Positions 9,200 through 18,190 of a DNA stretch of 64,000 nucleotides are shown here, piece by piece. Numbering within the stretch: position 1 is the first letter of the stretch; each line of letters opens with the position of its first letter. The notes beneath the pieces were generated by a model. The model made no database searches. It had not been told where the DNA came from and saw only the letters and a list, made by a program, of their open reading frames with translations. Source of the stretch: CAYOHR01 sp964512145 (lineage in GTDB: Bacteria; Bacteroidota; Bacteroidia; Flavobacteriales_G; JALEGO01); NCBI GenBank assembly GCA_964512145.1, contig CAZEIM010000011.1, forward strand, positions 1 to 64,000. Reading direction: 5' to 3'. Position numbers and translations under genes: made by a program.

Positions 9200-10987
9200 A
9201 TGAAAAACATACGTAATTTTTGTATTATAGCCCATATTGATCATGGAAAAAGCACATTAGCTGATCGATTACTACAGTTTACTAAAACTGTTTCAGATCG
9301 GGAATTGGTAGCACAAACCTTAGATGATATGGATTTAGAGCGAGAAAGAGGTATTACCATTAAAAGTCATGCTATACAGATGGATTATGAGCAAAATGGA
9401 CAAAAATATATTTTAAATTTAATTGATACTCCTGGGCATGTTGATTTTTCTTATGAAGTTTCCAGGTCTATCGCCTCTTGTGAAGGAGCTTTATTAATAG
9501 TAGATGCTGCTCAGGGAATTCAAGCACAAACCATTTCTAACTTATACTTAGCTATAGAACATAATTTAGAAATTATTCCCATTTTAAATAAAATGGACTT
9601 ACCTAGCGCTATGCCCGAGGAGGTAAAAGATCAAATTGTAGATTTAATTGGTTGTAAAAGAGAAGAAATAATCCCAGCTAGCGGTAAAACCGGAATGGGT
9701 ATTCAAGAAATATTGAATGCTATCGTAGAAAGAATTCCTTCTCCTAAAGGCGATCCAAATGCTCCTTTACAGGCGTTGATTTTCGATTCAGTATTTAACT
9801 CTTTCAGAGGTATTATTGCCTACTTTAAAATATTAAATGGCACGATTAAAAAAGGAGATAAAGTAAAATTTTTTAATAGTGGAAAACAATATAATGCTGA
9901 TGAAATTGGCACATTGAAGCTAGACTTAATGCCTAAAAATGAAATTTTAACCGGTGATGTGGGCTACATTATTTCAGGCATAAAACAAGCTAAAGAGGTG
10001 AAGGTAGGCGATACCATTACCCATGTTTCAAACCCATGTTCAGAAGCCATAAAAGGTTTTGAAGATGTTAAACCTATGGTTTTTGCCGGGATTTACCCGG
10101 TAGATACCGATGAGTATGAGGAGTTAAGAGAGGCTATGGAAAAATTACAGCTAAACGATGCCTCACTAACTTTTGAGCCAGAGTCATCTGCGGCCTTAGG
10201 TTTTGGCTTTAGATGTGGCTTTTTAGGGATGCTTCATATGGAAATTGTTCAAGAGAGATTGGAAAGAGAGTACAATATGACTGTTATTACCACGGTACCT
10301 AACGTTTCATACAAAGCATATTTAAATAGTGGAGAGCAAATTGTTATTAATAATCCATCGGACATGCCCGACCCTACAAAATTAAATTATATAGAAGAGC
10401 CTTATATTAATGCACAAATTATTACAAAATCAGATTATGTAGGTGCTATTCTTACTTTATGTATGGATAAGCGAGGGATTCTTAAAAATCAAGTTTATTT
10501 AACGACTGAGCGGGTTGAGGTAACATTTGAGATGCCTTTAGCAGAAGTAGTATTCGATTTTTATGATCGATTAAAAACTATTTCAAAGGGCTATGCTTCA
10601 TTTGATTACGCTCCAAGTGAATATAAACAGTCGAATTTAGTTAAAATGGATATATTACTAAATGGTGATCAGGTAGATGCTCTTTCTGCTTTAGTACATC
10701 GTGATCATGCCTATGATTTAGGTAAAAAAATGTGTGAAAAATTAAGGGAATTAATTCCCAGACAACAGTTTGATATCGCTATACAAGCTGCCTTGGGTTC
10801 AAAAATTATATCTAGAGAAACCGTGAAAGCATTACGAAAAGATGTAACTGCTAAATGTTATGGTGGTGATATAAGTAGAAAGCGTAAGTTATTAGAGAAA
10901 CAAAAGAAAGGAAAAAAGAGAATGCGCCAAATAGGAAATGTGGAGGTTCCTCAACAAGCATTTTTAGCTGTACTTAAGTTAGATTAA
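9200..10987 (+). CDS. lepA: Elongation factor 4 (LepA), ribosome back-translocase GTPase
   Basis: 595 residues from the ATG at 9200, the usual length. An in-frame TTG at 9179 would add seven residues not seen in the family and would overlap the candidate promoter box. The GTPase domain has AHIDHGKST (P-loop), RGITIKSH (switch I), DTPGHVDF (switch II) and NKMDLPSA (guanine specificity). The LepA-specific C-terminus is present (YGGDISRKRKLLEKQKKGKK and VEVPQQAFLAVLKLD). It acts on the ribosome, remodelling stalled or mistranslocated complexes. It lies after rlmN, and an OB-fold envelope gene begins 19 bases later. Confidence 0.98.
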   Translation: MKNIRNFCIIAHIDHGKSTLADRLLQFTKTVSDRELVAQTLDDMDLERERGITIKSHAIQMDYEQNGQKYILNLIDTPGHVDFSYEVSRSIASCEGALLIVDAAQGIQAQTISNLYLAIEHNLEIIPILNKMDLPSAMPEEVKDQIVDLIGCKREEIIPASGKTGMGIQEILNAIVERIPSPKGDPNAPLQALIFDSVFNSFRGIIAYFKILNGTIKKGDKVKFFNSGKQYNADEIGTLKLDLMPKNEILTGDVGYIISGIKQAKEVKVGDTITHVSNPCSEAIKGFEDVKPMVFAGIYPVDTDEYEELREAMEKLQLNDASLTFEPESSAALGFGFRCGFLGMLHMEIVQERLEREYNMTVITTVPNVSYKAYLNSGEQIVINNPSDMPDPTKLNYIEEPYINAQIITKSDYVGAILTLCMDKRGILKNQVYLTTERVEVTFEMPLAEVVFDFYDRLKTISKGYASFDYAPSEYKQSNLVKMDILLNGDQVDALSALVHRDHAYDLGKKMCEKLRELIPRQQFDIAIQAALGSKIISRETVKALRKDVTAKCYGGDISRKRKLLEKQKKGKKRMRQIGNVEVPQQAFLAVLKLD

Positions 10988-11006
10988 TAATCGCTATATT
11001 CGTATT

Positions 11007-11453
11007 ATGAAAAAAATGATTTGGTTTTTATTGGCTCTAATTCTCATAATAACAGTATATGTTTGGTTTTTTGTATACAACAAACAACATGTTGATGTTT
11101 ACGCTTCAAAGCCTGATTACACTGTAAAATTGGATGATTTAACAAGAGAATTTACAGAAAATATAGCCTTGTCTCAGCAAAAATATGCAGATAAAATTGT
11201 CGAGTTTACAGGAACAGTTGACGAGGTATTAGGCGATGACTCCTTAAGTTCTATAATATTTAAACCTATGGATGATTACACCGTAACATGTGAGGTTTTA
11301 TTTGCTTACAATAAGCTTACAGAGGAATTAAAAAAGGGGGATGTTATAGAGGTTAAGGGATTATTCATAGGGTTTATGGAAGCTGATTCAGATTTTGAAA
11401 TGCCTGGTGATATTAAATTTAGAAAATGTAGTTTTATAAGAATTCATGAATAA
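11007..11453 (+). CDS. Membrane-anchored OB-fold protein, tRNA_anti-like family
   Basis: 148 residues: an N-terminal membrane anchor or uncleaved signal (KKMIWFLLALILIITVYVWFFV, about 2-23), then a single domain of about 110 residues. The stretch KYADKIVEFTGTVDEVLGD...YTVTCEVL...LKKGDVIEVKGLFIGFM has the beta-barrel rhythm of the tRNA_anti-like OB-fold family common in Bacteroidota. The name is historical and tRNA binding is not implied; the domain is probably periplasmic. It is the first gene of the heme lipoprotein/YceI operon and overlaps the next gene by 8 bases. Molecular role unknown. Confidence 0.65.
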   Translation: MKKMIWFLLALILIITVYVWFFVYNKQHVDVYASKPDYTVKLDDLTREFTENIALSQQKYADKIVEFTGTVDEVLGDDSLSSIIFKPMDDYTVTCEVLFAYNKLTEELKKGDVIEVKGLFIGFMEADSDFEMPGDIKFRKCSFIRIHE

Positions 11454-12144
11454 AAGTTTTTTTATAATATCCTTTGTATTTTGGATTGTTTTTAGCTCAA
11501 TTACATCATGTAAACATGAGCCTATTTTACCAGATCCCCCAAATGATACAACCAAAACCAATAAGGAATGCTCAACGGATACGGTTTATTTTATAAATAC
11601 TATTTTACCTTTATTAACGAGTAATTGCGCAACTAGTGGTTGTCACGATGCTATTTCAAGTCAAAAAGGCATTGATTTAAGCTCATATTCTGCAATTATT
11701 ACAAGTAATATTATCAAAATATCGGATCCTCAAAATAGTGATTTATATGAGGTAATTACCGAAACAGACCCGGCTAAAAGAATGCCCCCATCAGGCAGTT
11801 TAAGTAATAATCAAATTGAATCGATATTAACTTGGATTGAGCAAGGAGCTAAAAACAACTATTGCGAGTCTGATTGTGATACCTTGAATGTTTCATTTTC
11901 TTCTGATGTATTTCCAATTATTCAAAATAATTGCCAATCATGTCATAACAGCACATCTGCCTCCGGGAGTGTTTCTTTATCCAACTACTCCGAAATACAA
12001 TCCAAAGCATCGGATGGGTTTTTATTAGGAGTTATTGAGCATCAAACAGGGTATAAACCTATGCCGCCAACCGGTATTAAATTAAGCGATTGTGACATAC
12101 AGATTATAAAAAATTGGATACAATCTGGAACTTTAAATAATTAG
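11446..12144 (+). CDS. Two-domain c-type heme lipoprotein
   Basis: 232 residues. The N-terminus is a lipoprotein signal with lipobox S-I-T-S-C (Cys about 22), so it should be membrane-anchored and periplasmic or at the outer membrane. Two similar cytochrome units follow. The first has CATSGCH, a CX4CH variant, then later RMPPSGSL...WIEQGAKNN. The second has the standard CQSCH, then KPMPPTGIKLSDC...WIQSGTLNN. The Met in each 'MPP' is a plausible distal heme ligand. The pattern fits the planctomycete-type cytochrome C family. Electron transfer is the expected role; partners are unproven. It overlaps the upstream gene by 8 bases. Confidence 0.8.
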   Translation: MNKSFFIISFVFWIVFSSITSCKHEPILPDPPNDTTKTNKECSTDTVYFINTILPLLTSNCATSGCHDAISSQKGIDLSSYSAIITSNIIKISDPQNSDLYEVITETDPAKRMPPSGSLSNNQIESILTWIEQGAKNNYCESDCDTLNVSFSSDVFPIIQNNCQSCHNSTSASGSVSLSNYSEIQSKASDGFLLGVIEHQTGYKPMPPTGIKLSDCDIQIIKNWIQSGTLNN

Positions 12145-12181
12145 GAATAACTTTTGTAATACAAAATTAAAAAAAATTACT

Positions 12182-12736
12182 ATGAAAATCACATTGTTTA
12201 CGCTAGCATCTTGTATAATGATGACTCAACTTTTTGCACAACAAAAAATGTTTACTAAAACCGGTCAAATTTCTTTTTATTCGGATGCACCATTAGAAAA
12301 AATTGAAGCTCAAACCAAACAAGCTACATGTATTTTAAATACCGAAAACAAAGAATTAGCTTTTAAAGTATTGATTAAATCTTTTGAATTTAAAAAAGCA
12401 TTGATGCAAGAGCATTTTAATGAAAATTATATGGAGTCGGATAAATTTCCAGAATCTACCTTTAAGGGAAATATAATACAGCCGAATATGCTAGATTTTA
12501 GTAAGGAAGGCACGCATGATGTTGTTGTAAGTGGAAAACTCACTATACATGGAGTTACTAAAGATATACAAGCTAAAGGAACCCTTTCTATAATTGAAGG
12601 AGCTTCTAAAATTAAGTTATTATCTAATTTCTCTGTTTTGCTAAAGGATTATGATATTAAAAACGATAAACTTCAAAATATTTCTGAAAAAATTGATATT
12701 AAGATGGATGCTACATTAACTGAATTAAAAAAATAA
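12182..12736 (+). CDS. YceI-like periplasmic lipocalin-fold protein
   Basis: 184 residues with a signal peptide (MKITLFTLASCIM...LFAQ). The YceI core is visible: a start such as FTKTGQISFYSDAP, FKKALMQEHFNENYMESDKFPESTF, then LTIHGVTKDIQAKGTL. YceI proteins form an extended lipocalin-like barrel that binds isoprenoid or quinone-like lipids in known structures. Here it lies between two heme lipoproteins, which suggests a periplasmic redox or lipid-carrier role (inference). It starts 37 bases after the first cytochrome gene and ends 2 bases before the second. Confidence 0.85.
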   Translation: MKITLFTLASCIMMTQLFAQQKMFTKTGQISFYSDAPLEKIEAQTKQATCILNTENKELAFKVLIKSFEFKKALMQEHFNENYMESDKFPESTFKGNIIQPNMLDFSKEGTHDVVVSGKLTIHGVTKDIQAKGTLSIIEGASKIKLLSNFSVLLKDYDIKNDKLQNISEKIDIKMDATLTELKK

Positions 12737-12738
12737 CC

Positions 12739-13125
12739 ATGCGTTCACTTGTAAAAGGCATTTTAACATGCTTGCTAATTTCTACTTTTTTCTCATGTTA
12801 TAAAGATAATGAAGAAGAATTGTATCCCAACACATCGGCCTGTGATACTTCTTCGGTGACCTATAGCGCAAATATTCTTTCTATTATACAAAACAATTGT
12901 TATGCCTGTCATAATAATGCCAACTCGGGGAGTATTGGTGCAGGAATAAGTTTTGAAGGACATGCAAATTTAAGTACTTATATTAATAATAATAAAACTC
13001 GATTTTTAGGTGCTGTAGAACATTCAAGCGGATATTCTAAAATGCCTAAAGGAGGAAATAAATTATCCGATTGCTCAATTACATTAATTAAAAAATGGAT
13101 AAACGATGGTATACAAAATAACTAA
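12739..13125 (+). CDS. Single-heme c-type lipoprotein
   Basis: 128 residues. Lipoprotein signal with a cysteine in TFFSCYKD (about residue 20). One CYACH heme site sits in SIIQNNCYACHNN, followed by EHSSGYSKMPKGGNKLSDC...WINDGIQNN. It aligns by eye with the second domain of the two-domain cytochrome at 11446, so the two genes are probably paralogues. The Met of KMPKGG may be the second heme ligand. It overlaps the following barrel gene by 20 bases, a tight arrangement that argues for joint expression. Confidence 0.8.
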   Translation: MRSLVKGILTCLLISTFFSCYKDNEEELYPNTSACDTSSVTYSANILSIIQNNCYACHNNANSGSIGAGISFEGHANLSTYINNNKTRFLGAVEHSSGYSKMPKGGNKLSDCSITLIKKWINDGIQNN

Positions 13126-14014
13126 TATTTTCTTTTTTCTACTTTTTGTTTGTTTAAATATATTTTCTCAGGATTTGTTAGATGAATTGGAAACTTTAGA
13201 TTCTGCTGAAACACATGATTATATTTCAGCAACGTTTAAAAGCACTAGAATTATTAATAGTCAAAGCATAGAGATGCCTGCAAAAAAAGAAATGCTATTT
13301 ATTATCGCACACCGTTTTGGTAGCTTTGAAAACAAATTATATGATATTTTTGGTTTAGATCAAGCCACTATTCGAATGGGCTTAGAATATACACTACCTA
13401 CGGATTTTATTTGCCTTTCTGTAGGTAGAAGTACTTACCAAAAAACATACGATGCAGGGATTAAAATAAAAATGTTGCGACAACAAAAAGGGAGTAAAAA
13501 CATTCCTATTTCTATGAGTTTTTATTCTGCTATGGCCGTTAGTTCCTTGCGTTGGCAAAATCCCGATCGAGTTAATTATTTTACTTCTCGGATGAGTTAC
13601 GCTCATCAGCTTATGATTGCCCGAAAGTTTTCCGATAACTTCTCTCTTCAATTAACCCCAACTATTTTGCATAAAAATTTAGTAAAAACAAAAAATGAAC
13701 ACAATACGTTTTTTAGCGGAGGTATAGGAGGTCGCTATAAATTGAATAAACGAGTGGCTTTTACCTTTGAATATTTTTATTTTTTAACCCCATTAGAAAA
13801 TATACCTACTGTAAACGGACAAACTCCTGTTAATACCTTTTCTTTGGGCTTTGATATAGAAACCGGAGGCCATGTTTTTTCATTACATTTCACAAATGCA
13901 AAGGCTATGTACGATCCTGGAATTATTTCGGAAACTACTGAAAAATGGAATGACCTAGGGGTGCATTTTGGATTTAATGTAAACCGCACGTTTTCGTTTA
14001 CTGGGGGGCATTAA
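13106..14014 (+). CDS. DUF5777-family outer-membrane beta-barrel protein
   Basis: 302 residues with a signal peptide (MVYKITNIFFFLLFVCLNIFSQ). The segment ATFKSTRIINSQSIEMPAKKEMLFIIAHRFG is the family's typical opening. The rest alternates hydrophobic and polar residues and ends in FGFNVNRTFSFTGGH, consistent with a small outer-membrane barrel. In Bacteroidota this family often stands beside YceI and heme lipoprotein genes, as here. The function is not established; a channel or docking site for the cytochromes is one possibility. The ATG lies 20 bases inside the preceding gene, and no later start keeps the signal peptide. The next gene is convergent. Confidence 0.72.
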   Translation: MVYKITNIFFFLLFVCLNIFSQDLLDELETLDSAETHDYISATFKSTRIINSQSIEMPAKKEMLFIIAHRFGSFENKLYDIFGLDQATIRMGLEYTLPTDFICLSVGRSTYQKTYDAGIKIKMLRQQKGSKNIPISMSFYSAMAVSSLRWQNPDRVNYFTSRMSYAHQLMIARKFSDNFSLQLTPTILHKNLVKTKNEHNTFFSGGIGGRYKLNKRVAFTFEYFYFLTPLENIPTVNGQTPVNTFSLGFDIETGGHVFSLHFTNAKAMYDPGIISETTEKWNDLGVHFGFNVNRTFSFTGGH

Positions 14015-14023
14015 TACTAATCC

Positions 14024-16609
14024 TTAACGATTCTTTTTATATCTAATTTTAACCCATTTTTCAAGCTCAACGGCATGAAATACCAACATAGAACTTGCTA
14101 TGCAAATTATCCATTCGGAGGTGTTTAATGGGCTGGTTTTAAACATGATATTAAAAAAAGGCACCTGCACAACCATTATTTGTAATAAACAGGTTAAAAT
14201 AACAGCTATCATTAAAGGTTTATTACTCCAAATCCCTTGTTTGTAAAGAAACGTCCTTTCTCCTCGAATAGCTAAAATATGCCCTAATTGTGATAAAGAT
14301 AACACAGTAAACACCATGGTTTGCCAACTTTCAGTGTTAGAATGCATAGCATATTTTTGAACTCCTAATGTTATCGAAGCCATTAAAATTCCTACCCATA
14401 ATATATGATATCCCACCCCCTCGGAAAACAAACTTTCCTTAGAGGATCTTGGGGGATTTTTCATGGTGTCAGGTTCTGCATTTTCATTTGATAATGCTAA
14501 TGCGGGCAATCCATCGGTAACTAAGTTAATCCACAAAATATGAATCGGTAACAAAGGAATAGGCATTCCTAAAATGGGAGCTAAAAAAATAGTCCATATT
14601 TCAGCGCTATTACATGTTAAGATATATTTAATAAATTTTCTAATATTATCGTAAATTCTTCTGCCTTCTCTAACCGCTTTTACTATGGTAGTAAAATTAT
14701 CATCTAATAATATCATATGTGCAGCTTCCTTGCTTACATCAGTTCCTGTAATTCCCATAGCTATACCTATATTGGCTGCTTTTAACGAAGGAGCATCATT
14801 TACACCATCTCCTGTCATGGCCACAAAATAATTTTTATGTTGAAGCGTTTGTACAATTCTTAATTTCTGTTCGGGAGCTACTCGAGCATATACTGTGGTT
14901 TTATCAATGGTATCTAGAAATGTTTCATTACTTATGATCTGTAATTCTTTGCCTGTTAATACTATATCACCGGACTTATAAATACCAATCATTTCAGCTA
15001 TCGCCTTTGCTGTTGATGGATGATCACCCGTAATCATGATTGTTTTTATTCCTGCCGATTTACATTCGAGTATGGCTTCTTTTACCGCTTCTCTAGGCGG
15101 ATCCATAAGTCCAATTAATCCTATAAAGTGCATATCGAATTCTATGTTGTCTATATCTATTTTTTCCGGAACTGATTCAATGATTTTATATGCAAATGCT
15201 AATACCCGCATACCTTTAACAGCCATTTCTTCTGAAATCTTTTCAAGGGTAATTTTCTCCTCTAAAGATTGAATTAGTTCAGAGACAGATTCACTTGCTC
15301 CTTTGGTTATTACAAGTGTTTTACCTAAGAATGTATGCAGAGTAGTCATACGTTTTCTTGTAGAGTCAAAGGGAATTTCAGCAATTCTAGAAAAATCTTT
15401 TTGAGTTTTTAAATACTGATTATTCCCAAGCTTTTGAATAGCTTTTTCTACCATAGCAACTTCAGTTGGGTCTCCCTTTAAAGGATTATTTATTTCTGAA
15501 ACTACATCATGATTTAATCCCATGCTTACATATAGTAATTGGTTAATCAGATGATGATTTATTAATGGATACTCATACATCTCAGTTATATGCATTTTAT
15601 TTTGTGTAAGAGTTCCGGTTTTATCGCTACATATATATGAAACCGAACCTAAAGTTTCTACTGCGGGTAATTTTCGAATTAAAGCATTTTGTTTTGCTAA
15701 TCTAGAGGCTCCTCTTGAAAGCGCAATAGTTATAAGTGCCGGTAAAGCCTCTGGTATTGCTGCAACAGCCAGGCTTATGCTTAACAATAAAATATTAAAA
15801 GGAGCTTCCCCTCTTAATATACCTGTTACGAATAATACTAAACAAATGCTTAAAATAATATAGGATAGTTTTTTACTAAATCGGAACATTCTTTGTTGTA
15901 AGGGAGTAATCCCTTCTTTTTGCTGGAGTAAATAAGCAATTTTACCCATTTCTGTATTCATACCGGTATTAGTAACAATTCCAACTCCTCTCCCATTTAA
16001 AACCTGAGTACCTTTAAAAGCCATGTTTAATTGGTCGCCCAATACCGAAGATTCTGCGGATATAGTATCACTTGTTTTTTCAACAGGTAAGGATTCACCG
16101 GTTAAGGACGCTTCATCAATTTTTAGGGCATACGACTCTGTTAATCGAATATCGGCAGGCACTAAATTTCCAGCTTCTAATATAACAATATCTCCAGGAA
16201 CTAATAGTTTGGACGGAATAGTAAGTATTGTTTTGTTTCGAATAACCTTGCTAAGGGTGGTGCTTATTTTTTTTAAAGCTTCCATGGTTTTTTCAGCTCT
16301 ATATTCTTGAATAAAACCAATAGTTGCATTAAGCAATACTATTGCAAAAATTATTATAGTATCTATTATATCTCCAATAAAACCGGAAAATATAGCGGCG
16401 ATTATTAAAATAACAATCATTACCTCTTTAAATTGCATCAAAAAAAGTTTCCAAGGCTGGATTTTTTCTTTCTCCTGAAAAAGATTGTATCCAAATTTTT
16501 TGAGTCTTTCATGTACTTTTTCGTCTTCTAATCCATAGCTAGAAGTATTAAGCGCATGGAATACTTCANNNNNNNNNNNNTCCGTATTTTTTTGATAATA
16601 TGAACTCAT
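14024..16609 (-). CDS. Cation-transporting P-type ATPase, calcium-pump type (P2A)
   Basis: 861 residues in the inner membrane. Domains in order: N-terminal cation-ATPase segment (HALNTSSYGLEDEKVHERLKKFG), two helices, actuator domain with TGES (about residue 169), helix IV with VAAIPEALPALI (the PE-x-L-P cation site), phosphorylation motif DKTGTLTQ (Asp about 328), nucleotide domain with KGASES, MTGDGVNDAP hinge, and C-terminal helices containing NSAEIWTIFL and INLVTDGLPALAL. These match SERCA-like bacterial pumps; Ca2+ export is likely, Mn2+ cannot be excluded. Codons 10-14 fall in a run of 12 N. The start overlaps the Na/Pi cotransporter stop (ATGA). Confidence 0.9.
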   Translation of the reverse strand: MSSYYQKNTXXXXXEVFHALNTSSYGLEDEKVHERLKKFGYNLFQEKEKIQPWKLFLMQFKEVMIVILIIAAIFSGFIGDIIDTIIIFAIVLLNATIGFIQEYRAEKTMEALKKISTTLSKVIRNKTILTIPSKLLVPGDIVILEAGNLVPADIRLTESYALKIDEASLTGESLPVEKTSDTISAESSVLGDQLNMAFKGTQVLNGRGVGIVTNTGMNTEMGKIAYLLQQKEGITPLQQRMFRFSKKLSYIILSICLVLFVTGILRGEAPFNILLLSISLAVAAIPEALPALITIALSRGASRLAKQNALIRKLPAVETLGSVSYICSDKTGTLTQNKMHITEMYEYPLINHHLINQLLYVSMGLNHDVVSEINNPLKGDPTEVAMVEKAIQKLGNNQYLKTQKDFSRIAEIPFDSTRKRMTTLHTFLGKTLVITKGASESVSELIQSLEEKITLEKISEEMAVKGMRVLAFAYKIIESVPEKIDIDNIEFDMHFIGLIGLMDPPREAVKEAILECKSAGIKTIMITGDHPSTAKAIAEMIGIYKSGDIVLTGKELQIISNETFLDTIDKTTVYARVAPEQKLRIVQTLQHKNYFVAMTGDGVNDAPSLKAANIGIAMGITGTDVSKEAAHMILLDDNFTTIVKAVREGRRIYDNIRKFIKYILTCNSAEIWTIFLAPILGMPIPLLPIHILWINLVTDGLPALALSNENAEPDTMKNPPRSSKESLFSEGVGYHILWVGILMASITLGVQKYAMHSNTESWQTMVFTVLSLSQLGHILAIRGERTFLYKQGIWSNKPLMIAVILTCLLQIMVVQVPFFNIMFKTSPLNTSEWIICIASSMLVFHAVELEKWVKIRYKKNR
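16569..16580 (-). other. Assembly gap (12 N) inside the P-type ATPase gene
   Basis: Twelve N within codons 10-14 of the ATPase. The frame on both sides matches the family's N-terminus, so the stated length keeps the frame; the five residues are unknown. Confidence 0.95.
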
Positions 16610-18190
16610 TTTTTAAGAATATATTGAACTGATCGAAGTAAAGATTCGTTTGATTGGTTTATTTCTCTTAACAAATTAAAAATGGATGAAAAGTTGATAT
16701 CGGATTTTGATTGGCTAAAGGTATTATACAATAAATTTGTTTCTTGTATATACATGCTTGATTGTTCGTTATCTAATAAGTCTAGCATTTCCGATGTTAT
16801 ATGATCTNNNNNNNNNNNNNNNTATATAATATTCTATTTTTTCACATACTTTTTTTTGATGTATTTTAATAAAATCAACTAAATCAATAAAAGTTTTTAC
16901 AGAGCTTTGTTCTAATTCTGTCCAATTGTGTAATACATCTTTCAAATCCTTAGTCGCTAATGATATATTTCTTACGATGCCAAACAACCGGTTTAGAGTA
17001 CTTGACTCTTGTTGTGTTAAAGATATTTTTTGAAGTGATATATAAAAAGTAGTGATTTCATTTTCGTATTTTTTTAATATACTATATTCTTCTAATAATT
17101 TTTGCTTTGTATCCTTTAATTGAAAGTATTGATGAATAAAATGTAAAGCACGTAAAGTAAATTCTTTAGTTTCTTTTTCTAACGCTTCTATACCTGAAAT
17201 GCTTTCTGTGGCTTGGTGATTCGCAATATATTTTGAAAGTAGCTTAGGATTCTCATTAAAATAAGTATGAAGTAGTTGAATGCAAGGCCTTAAAAAGGGC
17301 AAAACCACTAAAATTGCGGAAAAATTAATTAGACTATGAAAAACAACTAATGCTGTTAGCTGGTTTTCGATTTGTAAAATATTTTCAATAAATACGAAAT
17401 AAATTTTATAAAGAGATATTGCCAATAGAGCAACTATTATATTGAAAAAGAATTGTGAGTACCCTACTTTTTTTCGAATAGGTTTAGCGTTTATTGTACC
17501 CAGTAAACTGGTAATCGTTGTTCCTAAATCTGACCCAATCATTAAAAATGCTGCTTGAGGAAAAGTGATAATACCAATAGAAAGTGAGGTTAAATGTATA
17601 GTCATAGAAGCTGAGCTGGATTGAATAAGAGCCGTTAAAATAAATCCAAATAAAGTAAATAATATTAGGGGTTTATTATTAAGTATAGAAATATCTAATT
17701 GTTGAGCAATTTCTGAAAAGCTATTTTTCATATAACTTAAACCTAAAAACATAAGACTAAATCCCATTAAAAACTTACTAAAATTTGAAAGTTTTTCGCT
17801 TTTCAAAAAAGCTATTCCTAAACCACCAAGTGCTAAAAATGGCATTATAAATCTTTCAATATTCAGCTTAAAACCAATTAAAGCTACTAGCCAACCAGTA
17901 GCTGTGGTTCCTAAATTCGCCCCCATAATCATTCCTACGCCACTAGTTAACCCTATAATGCCAGCGCCTACCATAGACATAACCAAAAGTGATACTAGTG
18001 AGCTACTTTGTAATAGAGCGGTAACTATTGTGCCCGACGCAATAGCTTTTAGAGGATTGGCTGTGTTTTTTCGAAGAAACATTTTAAAGGATCTTCCGGC
18101 TAGATTTTTTAAAGCCTCCTCCAACATAAACATCCCAAATAAAAAAAGACCTAACCCGGCCAGTAAGAGCCAAATTTGAAGCGTAAACAT
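16606..18190 (-). CDS. Na/Pi cotransporter family protein with PhoU-like tail (frame broken at an assembly gap)
   Basis: The first part, about 460 residues, has two Na/Pi repeats with the QSSS motifs (ALLQSSSLVSLLV and ALIQSSSASMTIH) and multiple membrane helices. A cytoplasmic helical PhoU-like region follows. The frame then runs into 15 N (16808-16822) and, read straight through, ends after about 12 unrelated residues. In the next frame the sequence stays open on the far side of the gap (DHITSEMLDLLDNEQ...INFSSIFNLLREINQSNESLL) and ends at 16606; that segment looks like the normal end of the PhoU-like tail. I conclude it is one gene of about 528 codons and that the gap length is wrong by one base modulo three. 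Likely Na+-coupled phosphate transport. It overlaps the symporter stop by 1 base (TAATG) and the ATPase start by 4. Confidence 0.82.
16808..16822 (-). other. Assembly gap (15 N) inside the Na/Pi cotransporter gene
   Basis: Fifteen N. The coding frames on the two sides differ by one base, so the real gap length should leave remainder 2 when divided by 3 (for example 14 or 17). Confidence 0.9.

Noticed and set aside
16606..16788. A 60-residue open frame on the minus strand after the Na/Pi gap
   Set aside because: It stays open upstream to the gap and reads as the end of the Na/Pi PhoU-like tail, so I treat it as the continuation of that gene and not a separate gene.
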